Assembly (NCBI GenBank): GCA_021527695.1
Contig: JAKFAO010000002.1
Location: 2,232,501 to 2,296,500 of the forward strand
Reading direction: 5' to 3'
From: Naematelia aurantialba
Lineage: Eukaryota; Basidiomycota; Tremellomycetes; Tremellales; Naemateliaceae
DNA: 64,000 nucleotides
In this document: positions 34,236-45,573 of the stretch, piece after piece
Layout: every line of letters begins with the position of its first letter
How positions within the stretch are numbered: position 1 is the stretch's first letter
Position numbers and translations under genes: made by a program
The notes under the pieces: model-generated
The model's input: only the letters and a program-made list of their open reading frames with translations
What the model was told of the DNA's origin: nothing
Database searches by the model: none

Positions 34236-36636
34236 TCAGACCAAGACATTGACCGCGCCGACCCCATCAAAGTAGGTAAAATCGTCCTTGCCTGCATCTG
34301 CGCCCCCCATATGCTCCTGAGGAGGGAATACGACACCCATGAGCTCGTGCGCCGGAGTGACGAGCGCTCCCGACACCACGGCACCCATGTCGTATGGAGA
34401 GATCGACGAGTTGGGCGATAAATGCAGCTGACCTGGAGCGATTCCGTGAACACTCAGACGCTGCATCCCAGTCGGGGACACGCTCTGAGATGATGCGTTC
34501 GAATGGCTGCCCGTCAATCCCGAGTCTTGCGGGATCGAGTCATTGGGGCTCGGGATAAAGTTGTATGCCGACGGCGACACCTCAGTGGTGGGCTGATAAG
34601 ATGCGAAAGCCATTACCTGCTGCTCAGGGTGGCCTTGTGTGGGAAACTGGTCCGCCTGATCTGCCACACCGAGCGGACTGAGCCGGAGTGGCGAGGGATG
34701 CAGGCCGAGTATTCCCAGGTTGTGCAGAAGATCAGGAGGTGCGGATGCACGCCTGGCATCCGCTTCGAAACCCTGCACCTCTGCGCCAGTATCCATCAGA
34801 CCTCCGTTCCAATTCATTGTGTATTCCGAGCCATCCTGAGGTCCGGCACTATCTGCATATGCAGAGTTGATGCTTGCCATACTTCCGAGTCGTCCTCGCT
34901 GCAGCGTCATCCAGAGATTGATCTCTGCATCCGAGATAGCGGGTTGCGTCGGGGTGTCTGTGGATCCTCCAAATGAGAATCCCGGATGCGGTAGCGGCGC
35001 ATTGGGAGCGAACGGCGCCTCGACAGACTGGTTATTTCCTGATGTAGGCGCATACGTGGACACTGGCGTTGTGAGGTACGTTGCGCACAGATCGGATGCA
35101 GCTTCATCGAACACAAAGTTGGTCCGGTGGGAGCCAGCACTGTCGTGATCAGTGTCCTTGATGGGACTGAGTTCGCGAGTCGGACGCCCTGATGAGGGAA
35201 CCTGATGAGTGCCAGATACAATGCGAGGCGGCGTAAAGGGAGCAGACGATATAAGCTGAGCTGTACCAACCGGGGGCAGTCCTGGAACTGATGCCCGCCG
35301 AGTATTGTTCCGCATCGCTGCAAGATAAAGCGTGGATGGCATCGGTCGGGTCATGGGCGAGACAGCTGTCTGAGGAGTTGTAGACGATTGACCATTCATG
35401 TTCACAGGTGGCGGATAAGGGATGGATGACCGACGTGCCGCGGCCGCAGTACCGATCGACGGTGAGCGAGGTGAGAAGCTGGGGACACCAGCTCGATTTG
35501 TGGCGTTTCGCCCAGCAGCCATGCGTTTGGCGACCCAAGTCTCGATCATCGCCGCTTCACCGTTGGCAAGAGATACTCGTCTGCCCATGTTTACACCGTT
35601 CACAGGTGGCAGAAGCATTTGCGGTACGACCGGCTGAGAAGCAGGTTGTGCCGTCAGGGGTGGCCGTGGAATGGTGTTTGATACTGGCGGTATAATAGTG
35701 AGGGGCTCGATAACGGGCCGTTGAGTTGCGGTAGGTGCAGTTGAAGCCTTGCGCTCCGAGGACGGCAGATCTGACATTGAGGAACTGGTAGCCGTGTTCT
35801 CATCGGATCCGTTCGTATTGGGTTTCGCTTGAGCAGCCTTCTCCTTCATAGCGAGGCCTTTCACCTTGGCTCGTCTGTTTCAAAGTCAGCATATTGAGTC
35901 GAAGGAGACAATGGATAGTGCCGGCAGTCGGCAGGTCGAGATCAAGCACCGAGAGAAAAGACTGACCTATTCTGAAACCAGACCTGAATATTCCGCTTGG
36001 TCATGCCAAGCTCGCTCGCTAGCCATTCTCGTAGATTGTTGTCAGGCTTGGGATTGATGTCGAACCAATGCTCAAGCACCTTGAGCTGCTCAGGAGTGGT
36101 CCGCCGCCGATGTTTGACCTTACGACTGTAAGCGCTTCCGCCCAAAAGGGTGATTGGAGGAAACAGCGAATGCTTCCTAGACAGACAAAGAAGGCAAGCA
36201 AAACTATATCGAAACTCACCTCGAGATTACCATAGAGAATATCGCCCTGGTCGTCAGGTCCATCGTCCCATTCCTGGCCCATCCACCCTCCGTCGTCTAT
36301 AGGATAACCCATTGGGGGACCGTGTTCATAATGGTAGCCGTTTGGCATTGAGCCAAAATGAGGTCCGGGAGGCAGATAGGCTGGTTGTGGAACGGGAACG
36401 TAGCTGGACCCGGCGGGATATTGCATCGGGTAAACGGGATGTGGGGGAGCCTGAAGGTGCGGATCCGGGGGAAATTGGGTAAAGCCTGCCGTGGTTGGTG
36501 TAGCTAGGTATTCGAGCGGTGCAGGCTGAGCGACGGGTGCTTGTGAGGGCAAATGTGAATGGGAAGGGCCGGCAAAGTTGGAGGGATCCATATGGAAAGG
36601 ATCGTCCGGAAAGGAAGGAGGTTGATGCTGTGTCAT
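34236..36636 (-). CDS. Homeodomain transcription factor
   Basis: Three exons give 753 aa: 36636-36220, 36172-35967 and 35874-34236. The homeodomain covers about residues 158-217: basic HRRRTTPEQ, helix 1-2 with VLEHWFDINPKPD, then LREWLASELGM and helix 3 NIQVWFQNRRAK with the invariant W, F, N and R. An intron splits QNR from RAK. The N-terminus is Pro/Tyr/Met-rich and disordered. The very long C-terminal exon is Ser/Thr/Pro-rich with acidic patches, a plausible activation or regulatory region. The intron 1 acceptor AGGAAG (36178-36173) is not a CAG or TAG, but it is the one that keeps frame. Homologous factors in basidiomycetes act in development and stress; no specific role can be claimed. 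Confidence 0.9.
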
Positions 36637-38290
36637 GGCGAGAGACGAAACGAGCGATTACTTTGGTCAGGAGCAAGAATAGTGATAGGTGACGACGGCA
36701 GCCAGCTGATAACCGACGGAATCACGTCGTGGAGACGAAAGATATGAGAGGTGGTATCGGGGATGTCGCACTTGAATACGCCTTCTGGCCGAGGTCGACG
36801 TAATGTCGAGCACAAGCTTTTTTGACACGATCCGAGCTCCGAGAGAAGGATGCTGTGAAGGCGAAGAAGGACGCCTAGTTCGGCGACGTAGAGTTTGAAA
36901 GAGTCGAAGTGGAAGGGCTGCAAAGGACAATAAACGATATGCACAGTGTGTAAGAAGGCGGAATGAAAGATGGCGACGGTGAGTGGAAGAGAGACCGCTT
37001 AGAGAGACTGGGCGCCGGATCCCGATCTGGGACGGTATGTCGCAGAAGACGGGAAACAGAATGGAGCGACTGAACCAGGAGAAGGGGCGAAGGATGAGAG
37101 GGGCAAAGGGCGCGCCCCGCTTCTATCGTGTCGAGTTGTCTCGGAGTCGGCTTATTTTTTTTTTGGGCGACCAGGCGTCGATACGGCGATTGAGGCGACT
37201 GCGACCAGTGTGGAAGCGGGCGCTAAGGCGTGTGTACAAGTACTAGCAGCGTGTGTCGAAGGATGTAAAAAGGAGGTTTGGCGTGTGGGTTTATGCTATG
37301 TTTCGTCCGAGTGTCCGTCGACTGCCGTTCTAATCGGTTCGGTCTTGCGGGACACACCGGAGTTTAAGCCTTTGAGCTCAAAATTCGGACTACCGCGAGT
37401 CTTCGCGTCGAAGGAGCTGCAGCTACGTCTATGCGCAGAGTCAAAGACGGCTCTGACTAGACGAACGTCGAATGACGAACAGAACAACAATTTGTTGCCG
37501 TTGATCTGCAGCCCACAGAAGAGGGGGGGATTCCAATGTCCAAGGGGAGGTTCTCGGTACCTCGTGCTGAGGCTTTCAGCCGTGTCCCGTTTTGGGCGGC
37601 TGTTTTACTCGAAGAGTACGACCACCGGCAGGCGCTCTGGACTGCCCAATCGGCCAGGAACAGGCGAGCAGGTTGTAAGCGTGTGAGAGAGGGTGAGAGA
37701 GGGCGAGAGAGGGGTGAGAGAAGGGCGAGAGACAGAAGAGGGGGGGGGGGAAAGGAGGAAGACGGGGAGATGCAGAAGAGGACAGCGCAAAACTGACGCA
37801 GGCGGACGGAAGACAATGTTCCTTCCTTTCCTTTTCTTTCCTTCCTTCCTTCCTTTCCTTCCTTTCCTTCCTTTCCTTTCCTTCCTTCCTTCCTTCCTTC
37901 CGTCCTTGCGTCGGTTATCATGCCGGGCCACAATGGCCACATGCGTCCAGACTTTCAGTGTTTTCCTTCCTCGCCACCGGCGGAAACCGCTCTGTCTCCG
38001 CCATCTCCGCGGAACAACCTGCGACGCCTCCCCCTGGATTCAGGGTCTATCTCGTGGCCCTGACGGCCGACTCTCGGAAGAAAGCTCCCCTGTCTCCGGA
38101 CCCAATTGTAAGGGGGAGGCTAAAATAAATTCATACCAGGTTACATGAAGGGGTCTTATCACACATGGTAGATTAATATTCCACGTCATGGCAATCGTGC
38201 ATATAGCAAGATGGGATCACCACTTTGACTCGTCACCATTGCTGTTCGGTCAGCCGCAACCCAATTCTTAGGGCTTAGATTGTAGCCTTA
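36637..38290. other. Long intergenic region upstream of the homeodomain gene
   Basis: No supported gene in 1.65 kb. It likely holds a long leader and promoter for the homeodomain factor. It contains a T run near 37149, a G run near 37741 and a TTCC microsatellite at 37819-37901. Confidence 0.55.
37819..37901. repeat. TTCC/TTTCC microsatellite
   Basis: TTCC and TTTCC units recur almost without interruption. ORFs crossing it translate as low-complexity sequence and are not considered genes. Confidence 0.9.
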
Positions 38291-39390
38291 CTATCGCATG
38301 TGCTTGCCCCCAGTCGTCTCTCTGGTGGCGTCGTCGATGACCTTGAGCATCCCAGCTAGCATGGTTTAGCATGCTCACTGGGGCACATGGGGTGAGGCAG
38401 GTACTCACAGACCGACTCGTCCACGGTGATAGGGGCTTGTTTCATTCCCACTGATCGGGCACCTCTATCACCCATCTCGCTGTACCCTCAGCTACCGATC
38501 TTATGCACACACCATATCTGCTAGCAAACGGCTTACGTCTGCACCCATCCTGGAGACATGGGCCAGATAATGAGGTCCGGATTCTCGAAATGACTGTACC
38601 GAGCCTATGTCTCGTCAGAGAAGAGTTGCTCGAGGCGGACCGGCGCCAGCACCGAGAGCCCACACACCAGGTAGTTGATGTTGCACTTTGTGATGCCGTA
38701 TGTCGCGTCGGTCTTGTCCGGCACACGGTCGATGATGGACGCCCCGGACGACATGAAGATGAACTTGCCTCCCTTGGGCATAAGAGGCACACAGGCTTGG
38801 AAGACCTTGAGCGTTCCGAGCACCTGTGAGGCACAGTCCGTCAGCCCATTAGACACCGGTTTAAATGCAGGCGTTGGAAGCGGATGGTATGCCCTTGGCG
38901 CCACAGCAAAGGTTGGAGACTCACGTTGATACGCCAATGCTGCTCAAACACAGCCGGATCAACTTTGGCCAGTGGCGCGAAGCAATCGTCCGTCATGATC
39001 GCAGCATTGGCGATGACCTGTTCGCTTTCAGCACATAGAGCGTCATGTCGAACAATCCCTAGCTCCGCTAGAGGTGTTAGAAGTGATGGACTGACAATGT
39101 CAAGCTGCTCTACACCCTGCTGTTTCGCGGTGGCTATCATCTCCTGTTCCCCATCGGCTTCGGCAGCATCGTACCGAACGCAAATCAGCTTGGAGCCCTG
39201 TCCGACTTTCTTAGGCTCCGGCATAGAGCTGGTGTCCCTCGCCGTACCGATCACGATATGCCCCGGGCGAGCGAGGTACGCCTCCACCAGGCCATACCCG
39301 ATCCTGTTTCCGGGACGTTAGCTGCGAGCGTTTGGTGGGGGCGGAACAGGCGCACCCTCTGTTTGCGCCTGTGATCAGAACAGTGGGCAT
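38291..39390 (-). CDS. Short-chain dehydrogenase/reductase
   Basis: Seven exons give 240 aa: 39390-39356, 39303-39096, 39017-38925, 38823-38641, 38604-38537, 38479-38409 and 38355-38291. The cofactor motif TGANRGIG is split by intron 1. NAA is present in VIANAAI, the catalytic serine region is FMSSGAS, and YGITK is the YxxxK motif. The C-terminal part reads PMSPGWVQTEMG, then APITVDES. The length is normal for a classical cytosolic SDR, and the family resembles fungal ketoreductase/norsolorinic-type SDRs of unknown substrate. Intron 4 is only 36 nt (38640-38605). The gene is divergent from CSM3, about 240 nt apart. Confidence 0.9.
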
Positions 39391-39633
39391 TGTGATCCGC
39401 AGAGAATGTGCCCCACCCCTTCCGTCCCGCCTGCAGCGTTTATATACAGCCGCAGTCTGGTGATAACCACTCCACATGACGATCCAAGACGGGACACATC
39501 GGCTCCGGACGGGCCGGAAGACCTCCACTTGCCACCGACACCGACGCGTCGCGTCTGATATCATCATCATCTTTGAATCTTTGTTCTGTAACACCTCGTC
39601 CTGCTCCTGCTTGTACCAGCAGTCAGCAGCGAT

Positions 39634-40804
39634 ATGACACAGACACTCGCCAGCCTCTTCTCCCCTACATCTCCCACGCGACCCCCTCCACCTCGTTCGC
39701 CGACGCCGGAGTCTCCCACCCCATCATCTCCCCGTCGCGACCGCCATGCCAACCCCCTCTTCCTGTCGCCTGGTTCCTCACATCACCCTACGCCAAACAA
39801 GCGTGCAAGAGCGTCCTCCCCGGCCAGGGTGACACCACGTCCAGCGGACACGAGCAGGGGCACTTCCCTCCCTCCACTGCTCCCGCTCGAGGATGAGTTT
39901 GTGGACCCTTTTGCGGGTTTGGATGATGCCGCTCGCGATGAGGCCGATGTGGACGGCAAGGAAAAGAAGCGGCGGGTCGTTGCCAAAATTGACGGTGACC
40001 GGTGCGTGTCCGATATCCATGCCCAGTCGCCCAACATGCTCGCCTCTCAGCTTGGTACCGCTGAATCAGTCTCCAGCTAACGAGACAGGCTGATGTCGGA
40101 CCGCGGCATACCTGCTCTGATGCGGGCCGCAAAGCGCTTCAGACCCAGAGGCAAAGGCTATGAGGTGTGTCTTTTCCCGGCTCGCGTTGTCTCTCTGCGC
40201 TTCTTCGGCTCCAGCTGACGTGTGCTCGTGCGGCAGGCGGCGGATCTTCGCGCCCTGCTGAACATGTACCAGATGTGGGCGCATGGGATGTTCCCCAAGG
40301 GCGATTTTGCCGGCACGATAGCTCGTGTCGAGGTGGTATGTCGCACACGTCGAATGGAGGTGAGTCCGTTTTTACTATTAAAGACTTCTAATCTTGATGG
40401 CGGCACAATTTTACTCTCATGTCGTCTGGAGGAGCATGTAGGGAGACGCGGCTACTGACAACCAATAGAACGCTATGAAAGGTTATCGAGATGCGTTTTA
40501 CCCTCCACCGCCGTCACCAACGCCGCCGCCTCGGTCATCCTCTGAACTGAGATTGACTCCGCCGTTGGATCAGGACAACGACAACGACGAGCACCCAAGA
40601 GGAAAGACTCCACTCTTCGACGATGTGCAAGATGGAGGTGAGCCAGACGTGATCAGTGGACATGGAGGCGTAGACGATGTGGATGTAGATGAGATGATGG
40701 CTCTAGAGGAGATGGAGCGCGAACAGCGGGCGCAGGCTGAGATGTTACGGGAAGAGCCGCCAGCCGTTAACGAAGAGGATGAGTGGGAGGGGCTGTATGA
40801 TTGA
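39634..40804 (+). CDS. CSM3: Csm3/Tipin/Swi3 replication fork protection protein
   Basis: Four exons give 300 aa: 39634-40001, 40089-40164, 40237-40359 and 40469-40804. The Swi3 domain spans about residues 120-195: LMSDRGIPALM, MYQMWAHGMFPKGDF and CRTRRMENAMK. The N-terminus is Pro/Ser/Arg-rich and the C-terminus is acidic. In other fungi this protein pairs with Tof1/Swi1 at the replication fork and supports checkpoint activation and sister cohesion. Its partner is not in the window. The start at MTQTLASL gives a normal-length tail. Confidence 0.92.
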
Positions 40805-40926
40805 CTTCACCCCTACGGTGACATATGTAGCACAGTAGCATTCCCAATTCCAATCCAGCTCGAGATTCTTGCTTCCCTGTCCCTTGGACTTGTCTCGTAA
40901 TCTCGTTCCCCATTCCCCGCCATGTT

Positions 40927-40977
40927 GACTCATACTCCTTCGGACATCCCCCGCTCTGTCGACTCATACTCCTTCGG
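40927..40977. repeat. 17-nt direct repeat overlapping an SDR stop codon
   Basis: GACTCATACTCCTTCGG occurs at 40927-40943 and 40961-40977 (period 34). The right copy contains the stop codon of the SDR on the minus strand. Confidence 0.85.
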
Positions 40978-42787
40978 CATACGTCTCCTCTCCAAGCCGG
41001 ATCCCATCGTTGATGCCGGCCATCTGCTCGTCAACGCGATATCCAACGAGAAAACGCACCATGAGTCGACCACCATCGACTGTGAGTAACGCATTGTTCA
41101 TGTACGACCCACCCTTGCTTGCGAGGAGGAGGACGGGACCGACAATCTCTTGAGGCGCGCCTGGACGTTCTGCAGAAATCTGGGGTCAGCTGCGCTTCTA
41201 CGAACAGAGCGAGACGAGATGTGGCGATTGAGTATCCGTCATCAGGAGCGCGTGTGCTGGGCGTGCCGACACCGCCATTGCACGTATGAAGAAGGAGTCC
41301 TTTGCTCCTGGAAATATCGAGACGGTGGGAGGTGAAGCATGAGAGACCCTGTGAAAACATACGCGCAGTCGATCGCAGCGCGGCTTTGGCGGCAGCGTCG
41401 CCGATGTCGTACTTGTGCGAAACGTCGGTCTTGACGCCCGTCATTTCGGAGGGGAAGAGGCCCGGGCAGATGGTGTTGACACGGATCTTCATCCTGGCCC
41501 CAGCACCATCAGTCATGACCAAGCGTTGAATGTCCAGATGCAGGTGTACTCACGGGTGCAGTCGACCCGCAAGCAGGGTAGCGCAGTGAATTGCTAAGTT
41601 CTCAGTACCGTCTCCCAGTCCCAACACGATGCATCGCTTACCCGCAGCCTGTGGGTCGTCAGAAGCGAGCAGGATGCCACATGGAGACTCACTTTGCTGA
41701 CACCATAGGTCAGGCTGCCCACGGAGCGCTGGTTCGCCAGGCCGGCGATGGACGCAATGACCACCACATTGGGAATGGCAGACCTGCGCAGCAGCGGTAC
41801 CAGAGATACGGTCATAAAGTAGACACCTGTGGTCGTCAGCGCTGAGCTGCCGCCAGGCAACGAAGCGGAAATACGCACCGTTCACATTGACTATTCGAGG
41901 GTAGAGCATACGTCAGTATAGCGTGTAGACACAGATGGATGGGCCCACTCGAGTTGGAGTAATCAAATTCGTCATCGTCGACAGCAAGGAGCATGCTTTC
42001 GACCGAGTCGGCTACGGTGGTCAGCAATGGTCAGCAAAAGCAGAGAGGCCCACCCGGGATGGCACGCACGGTCATTGTGCTTCTTGGTAGGGTTCTTCCA
42101 TGCCCTCATCACGCCCGCGCAGTTGACCAGCGTGTCGATCTACATGTCACATCAGCGCCCGAGACCCATTCTGCCCAGCGTCTTTGTAGCCTGGCGCGTC
42201 GTCTGGCCAGTCTGCTCCCACAAGAGCAACGCCCTAGGGAACGGCTGCCTCACCTTGTCTTCCTTGGCCCTGATAGCTTCCGCAATCTTCAAGACCCCCT
42301 CTTTCGACGACACATCGCCCTGAATGCTGCGAGATCGGTCAGCTGCTTGTCAAGCTTTCCTTTCCACCACGCCGAGCAGGCGTGAACCAGAACGCCGGCG
42401 TACCCCAGAGGTGTGTTGGCCGGACGACTCACGGTATGACTTGTCCACCTGTCTCTACTTGTCCGTTGATCTCGTCGGCAGTCGCTTGTAGGACCTCTCC
42501 ACGCCGACCCGTGATGTACACCTTAGCCCCGTTCGTCGCAAAGCCCGCCGTGATGGCTGTGATGCGTTAGTCTCCGCAGGTCGAGTGTACATGAATATCC
42601 AGAGGACGGTACCGACCTTTGCCTAGACCAGTACCACCGCCAGTGACCACCACGACCTGGCGATCCATCAGCTCTTCTTCAAGCCCCACTGCGCCAGACG
42701 CTACGAGTGAGGACGCAATGATGACACACGACATACTTGGCCTGCGACTGAAAAGATGTCCTCAATCTTGAATGAGATTCCAGACAT
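40964..42787 (-). CDS. Short-chain dehydrogenase/reductase with many tiny exons
   Basis: Twelve exons give 316 aa: 42787-42737, 42656-42617, 42556-42433, 42326-42254, 42139-42070, 42011-41949, 41890-41879, 41826-41693, 41648-41642, 41593-41554, 41493-41363 and 41169-40964. Motifs in order: TGGGTGLG cofactor loop, GDVSS, NCAGV, IASIAG and YGVSK (YxxxK), then CPGLFPSEM and LLTVDGG near the end. This is a classical NAD(P)H-dependent SDR, related to the RhlG-like/3-oxoacyl reductase groups; the substrate is unknown. Exon 7 is 12 nt and exon 9 is 7 nt, both required for frame and for conserved sequence. The C-terminus runs about 35 residues past the usual VDGG end. The 3' end converges on CSM3. 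Confidence 0.87.
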
Positions 42788-43145
42788 GGTGAGTTGATCC
42801 AACAGATGTTTACAATGGAAGCAGCGTGTAACGTTGTACTGTAGACCCAGACTGATCGAGTAACAAGACGCTTTCACCCAGTCGTGATGACCAATCTCAA
42901 GGTTATCGCTCGCCGTCTTCGCCCATCTGCCATCCGCCAATCATCCTGAAATCTCGGCTCCGGATCCCGGAAATGGCCCGGGGTTGGCCGAGCACTTTTC
43001 GCACAATCCGATGCATGAATCCAAGGTATGCAATGCAGTTGTGATTTTTGATCTGGCACGACATGGGCCTGATGGACTATGCCTACTGAATGCACAAGAT
43101 CAGCAGATCTGGGGCCTCCATGTACCGCCGCCTCGCACTCCTAGC
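42788..43145. other. Intergenic region upstream of the SDR
   Basis: This is the SDR promoter and the SAM50 3' flank. No gene seen. Confidence 0.55.
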
Positions 43146-45322
43146 TCAGAGGAATTCTAATCCTACACCGACACCGAAGCCCCGCGCCGTCCGCTCGCCC
43201 CGTCGTCCAACAAGTGGCATGGTGAAATTAAGCTCGACTCGTATTGGGTCCAGGCTACGCCTTGTCAGATGCTGGTCTGACTAATGGCAGATCGCAAGAC
43301 AGCTAACCGGTACAGTAAACCCAGTCCGACCGACACATTCGGGTTGCGATACATCTTTGCCACATTGTCCGCGAATGTTAGATCTGATCCGTCAGCTTCT
43401 CAAGAGTCATTCAATATCGAATAGACGGCTCACCTCTGTCGTATCCTGTTACTTTACCGACATTCAGGAAAGAATGTAGCCGCAGGGGCCAGTGCTCTTT
43501 ACGTGGAATTGGAGAGAACAAGGATACACCTAGTCCCCATGACATCTCGCCACCCAGACTATCGGGGCCATCGCGCAGTCCGAGACCGCCGACTTTCCAT
43601 CCGCGAATAGAATTTGGCCCGCCTAAAAAGGTTCGATCAGGCAGAAGAGTCCTGCCAAGATGCTTGGGGAAGAGAGGGAAGAGGAACGTTGTCAAAGAGG
43701 CGATGGAATAGTGCTGACAAGCGTCAGCTGAACTGGATTTCGATTTCCAAGAAGACTAACAATGTTGGAACCTGGGTAGACGGCTCGAGAAAGTTGAGAC
43801 TGTGTGGTGGATTTGAAAAAGTGCGCTCGAGCAGAAGACCCCGGCAGACCTGCATACTCCTGTGAGGCATTAGCCAGGAATTATATGAGCTGCCCACGAC
43901 GGACATGCGATAGCTTGAGTAGCCTGCCGCTGGTGCCCAACCACGGATCATCCCGCGTATCGGAGGTCCACGTGTGTATGATCGAGCTTTTTGTCGAAGG
44001 GATCGCCTCTTCACGCACGCTGGGCTTGTCAGTTCATGACCATTCGCTGTTGCTGCAACGTACGAGATCGAAGCATTCGGACTCAAATGGCCAATTTCAC
44101 GCTTGATCAGCTCATATAGCAAGTCGTGTCGGCCCCACGGTGTCGTTGCCTGCTCGATTAGCGCGACAGCGGAAGCACAAGGTGAAGTGACCCACGCTAA
44201 ACTGTGCTCGCCCTCCTTGCGATCTTTCGCGATGTGATGCAAACGCCGAGTTGTCACGATCTTGCGAGAATGCAGTGAGTGCGAGGGATAGCAACGGAGA
44301 AGCGAGCAAGGGAGTCGTCAAAGATACCTCGTCAATGTCAGCGCCTCTGTACAACGGGGAATCACACCCACTGACCTGATACGCGGACTTTGTCTTTGTT
44401 CCTATTGCAGCTTGACCCTCCAGGACCTCTGCTCCGCCAAACGCATTCCGTATCCGCCCTGTAACGTTCTGTGTGGGGTCAGAAATTCTCATGTGGTCGT
44501 GACGGATGAACCCACGCCTCCCCCTTCTCCACCTCCCACCTCCGTTCCCGCCTGGAGAAATAGCCGACCGCGTTCCTTGAGCGCCAAGACCATTTCAATC
44601 TCGTCCTCGTCGCCCCCCCTGACCGGTTCGAAGCGAACACCAACGCGCTGCATGTCGAAGATACCAAACTTGTCCAGGTGCCCCACCATCGCCCGGGTCG
44701 ACAGCAGGATCTCCTGCAGTGTTGAAGGCACGGCCGGGCAGGGATTCAGCCACGCAGGGAGGTAAGATGGTGGAGGAGCTAGAAAGGGGTTTAATAATGA
44801 GCGAAGAAAGGATGCGCGAGTCGTTGGCGGAGGTGGGGAGAGGCGTATGGAGGTCAGGCGGAAGGGTCGATCCCTGTTGTCATTCACCTTGACCTGTTGT
44901 CAGCGTGGGCAAAACACCCGCAAAATCAATCTCACCACCTCGCCGACACGTTGCTGAGCAGCTTGGTACTCGCCCCTCAGTCTCCGCTGAAATTCTTCCT
45001 CATTCCATTGCCGTAACTCGTCCGGCTCAGACGCTAAGACTACTCAGCTCCTACATGGTTGCTTGCGACTCACGGGGTTGCTGCGGGCTCGCTGGTGGAG
45101 TTGACGGTGGGGGCGAGAAGGCATTGCTGAATATCGAGCTGGAGAGTGGAGGCTGGAGAGGGGTCGGGGGAGGCTGAGTCGGAAGATCGACCGGGATTTC
45201 CTATGTGGAAGGCGAGGGTCAGACCGGACCTCTGCGAAGGTTGAAGGACCACATACCACGAGTTCGACGCCTACCTCGGCGATGTCGGCTTTTGGAGGCG
45301 GCGTCTCAGCGTTCGGGTCCAT
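43146..45322 (-). CDS. SAM50: SAM50/Tob55, outer-membrane beta-barrel assembly core, with apparent frameshift
   Basis: Core of the mitochondrial sorting and assembly machinery, which inserts beta-barrel proteins into the outer membrane. Eleven exons: 45322-45257, 45200-45074, 45039-44936, 44893-44504, 44468-44376, 44327-44064, 44019-43905, 43859-43761, 43713-43434, 43383-43308 and 43254-43146. An N-terminal POTRA domain follows a Pro-rich head. The barrel contains NVTGRIRNAFGGAE, FSQDRDNSAFASH, SIIHTWTSDTRDD, the family hallmark GGPNSIRGW and a last strand ending LEFL. Spliced length is 1,723 nt, one base over a multiple of three. Frame shifts inside exon 6 between ASHRE and EGEHSLAWV, beside an A triplet (plus-strand TTT 44225-44227). 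Removing one base gives about 573 aa. I read this as a sequencing or assembly error, or less likely a real lesion, since the gene is essential in yeast. Confidence 0.87.
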
Positions 45323-45573
45323 CCTTCCCTTGGCCTTCGCAGTCCCTAGAGGCTGCCTCTTCGGGTGGAGCGTTCACTAGGGAGATGGGCGACTTCAACA
45401 AGGGCAACTGACGGTTTGCAGTCTGAATTTCGGCACGTTTCGGTGGCGGGGCTCCGACTATGGGATATGCACTTTTTGGACGATGAACTCAGTGGGACCA
45501 GGACTTGCTTTGGAGAACTGCTCTTTGGAGAGACACGATCTAGAGCGGCACAGAGCGGGTGCAGCCGAGGAGA

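Noticed and set aside
37693..38148. 151-codon ORF through a microsatellite
   Set aside because: Translation is a repeat (FPFLFFPSFLP-like) over the TTCC tract, with no splice or family support.
44112..44492. ORF suggesting an earlier SAM50 C-terminus
   Set aside because: It follows the frame that runs past the apparent frameshift and loses barrel similarity; the conserved continuation is in the other frame.
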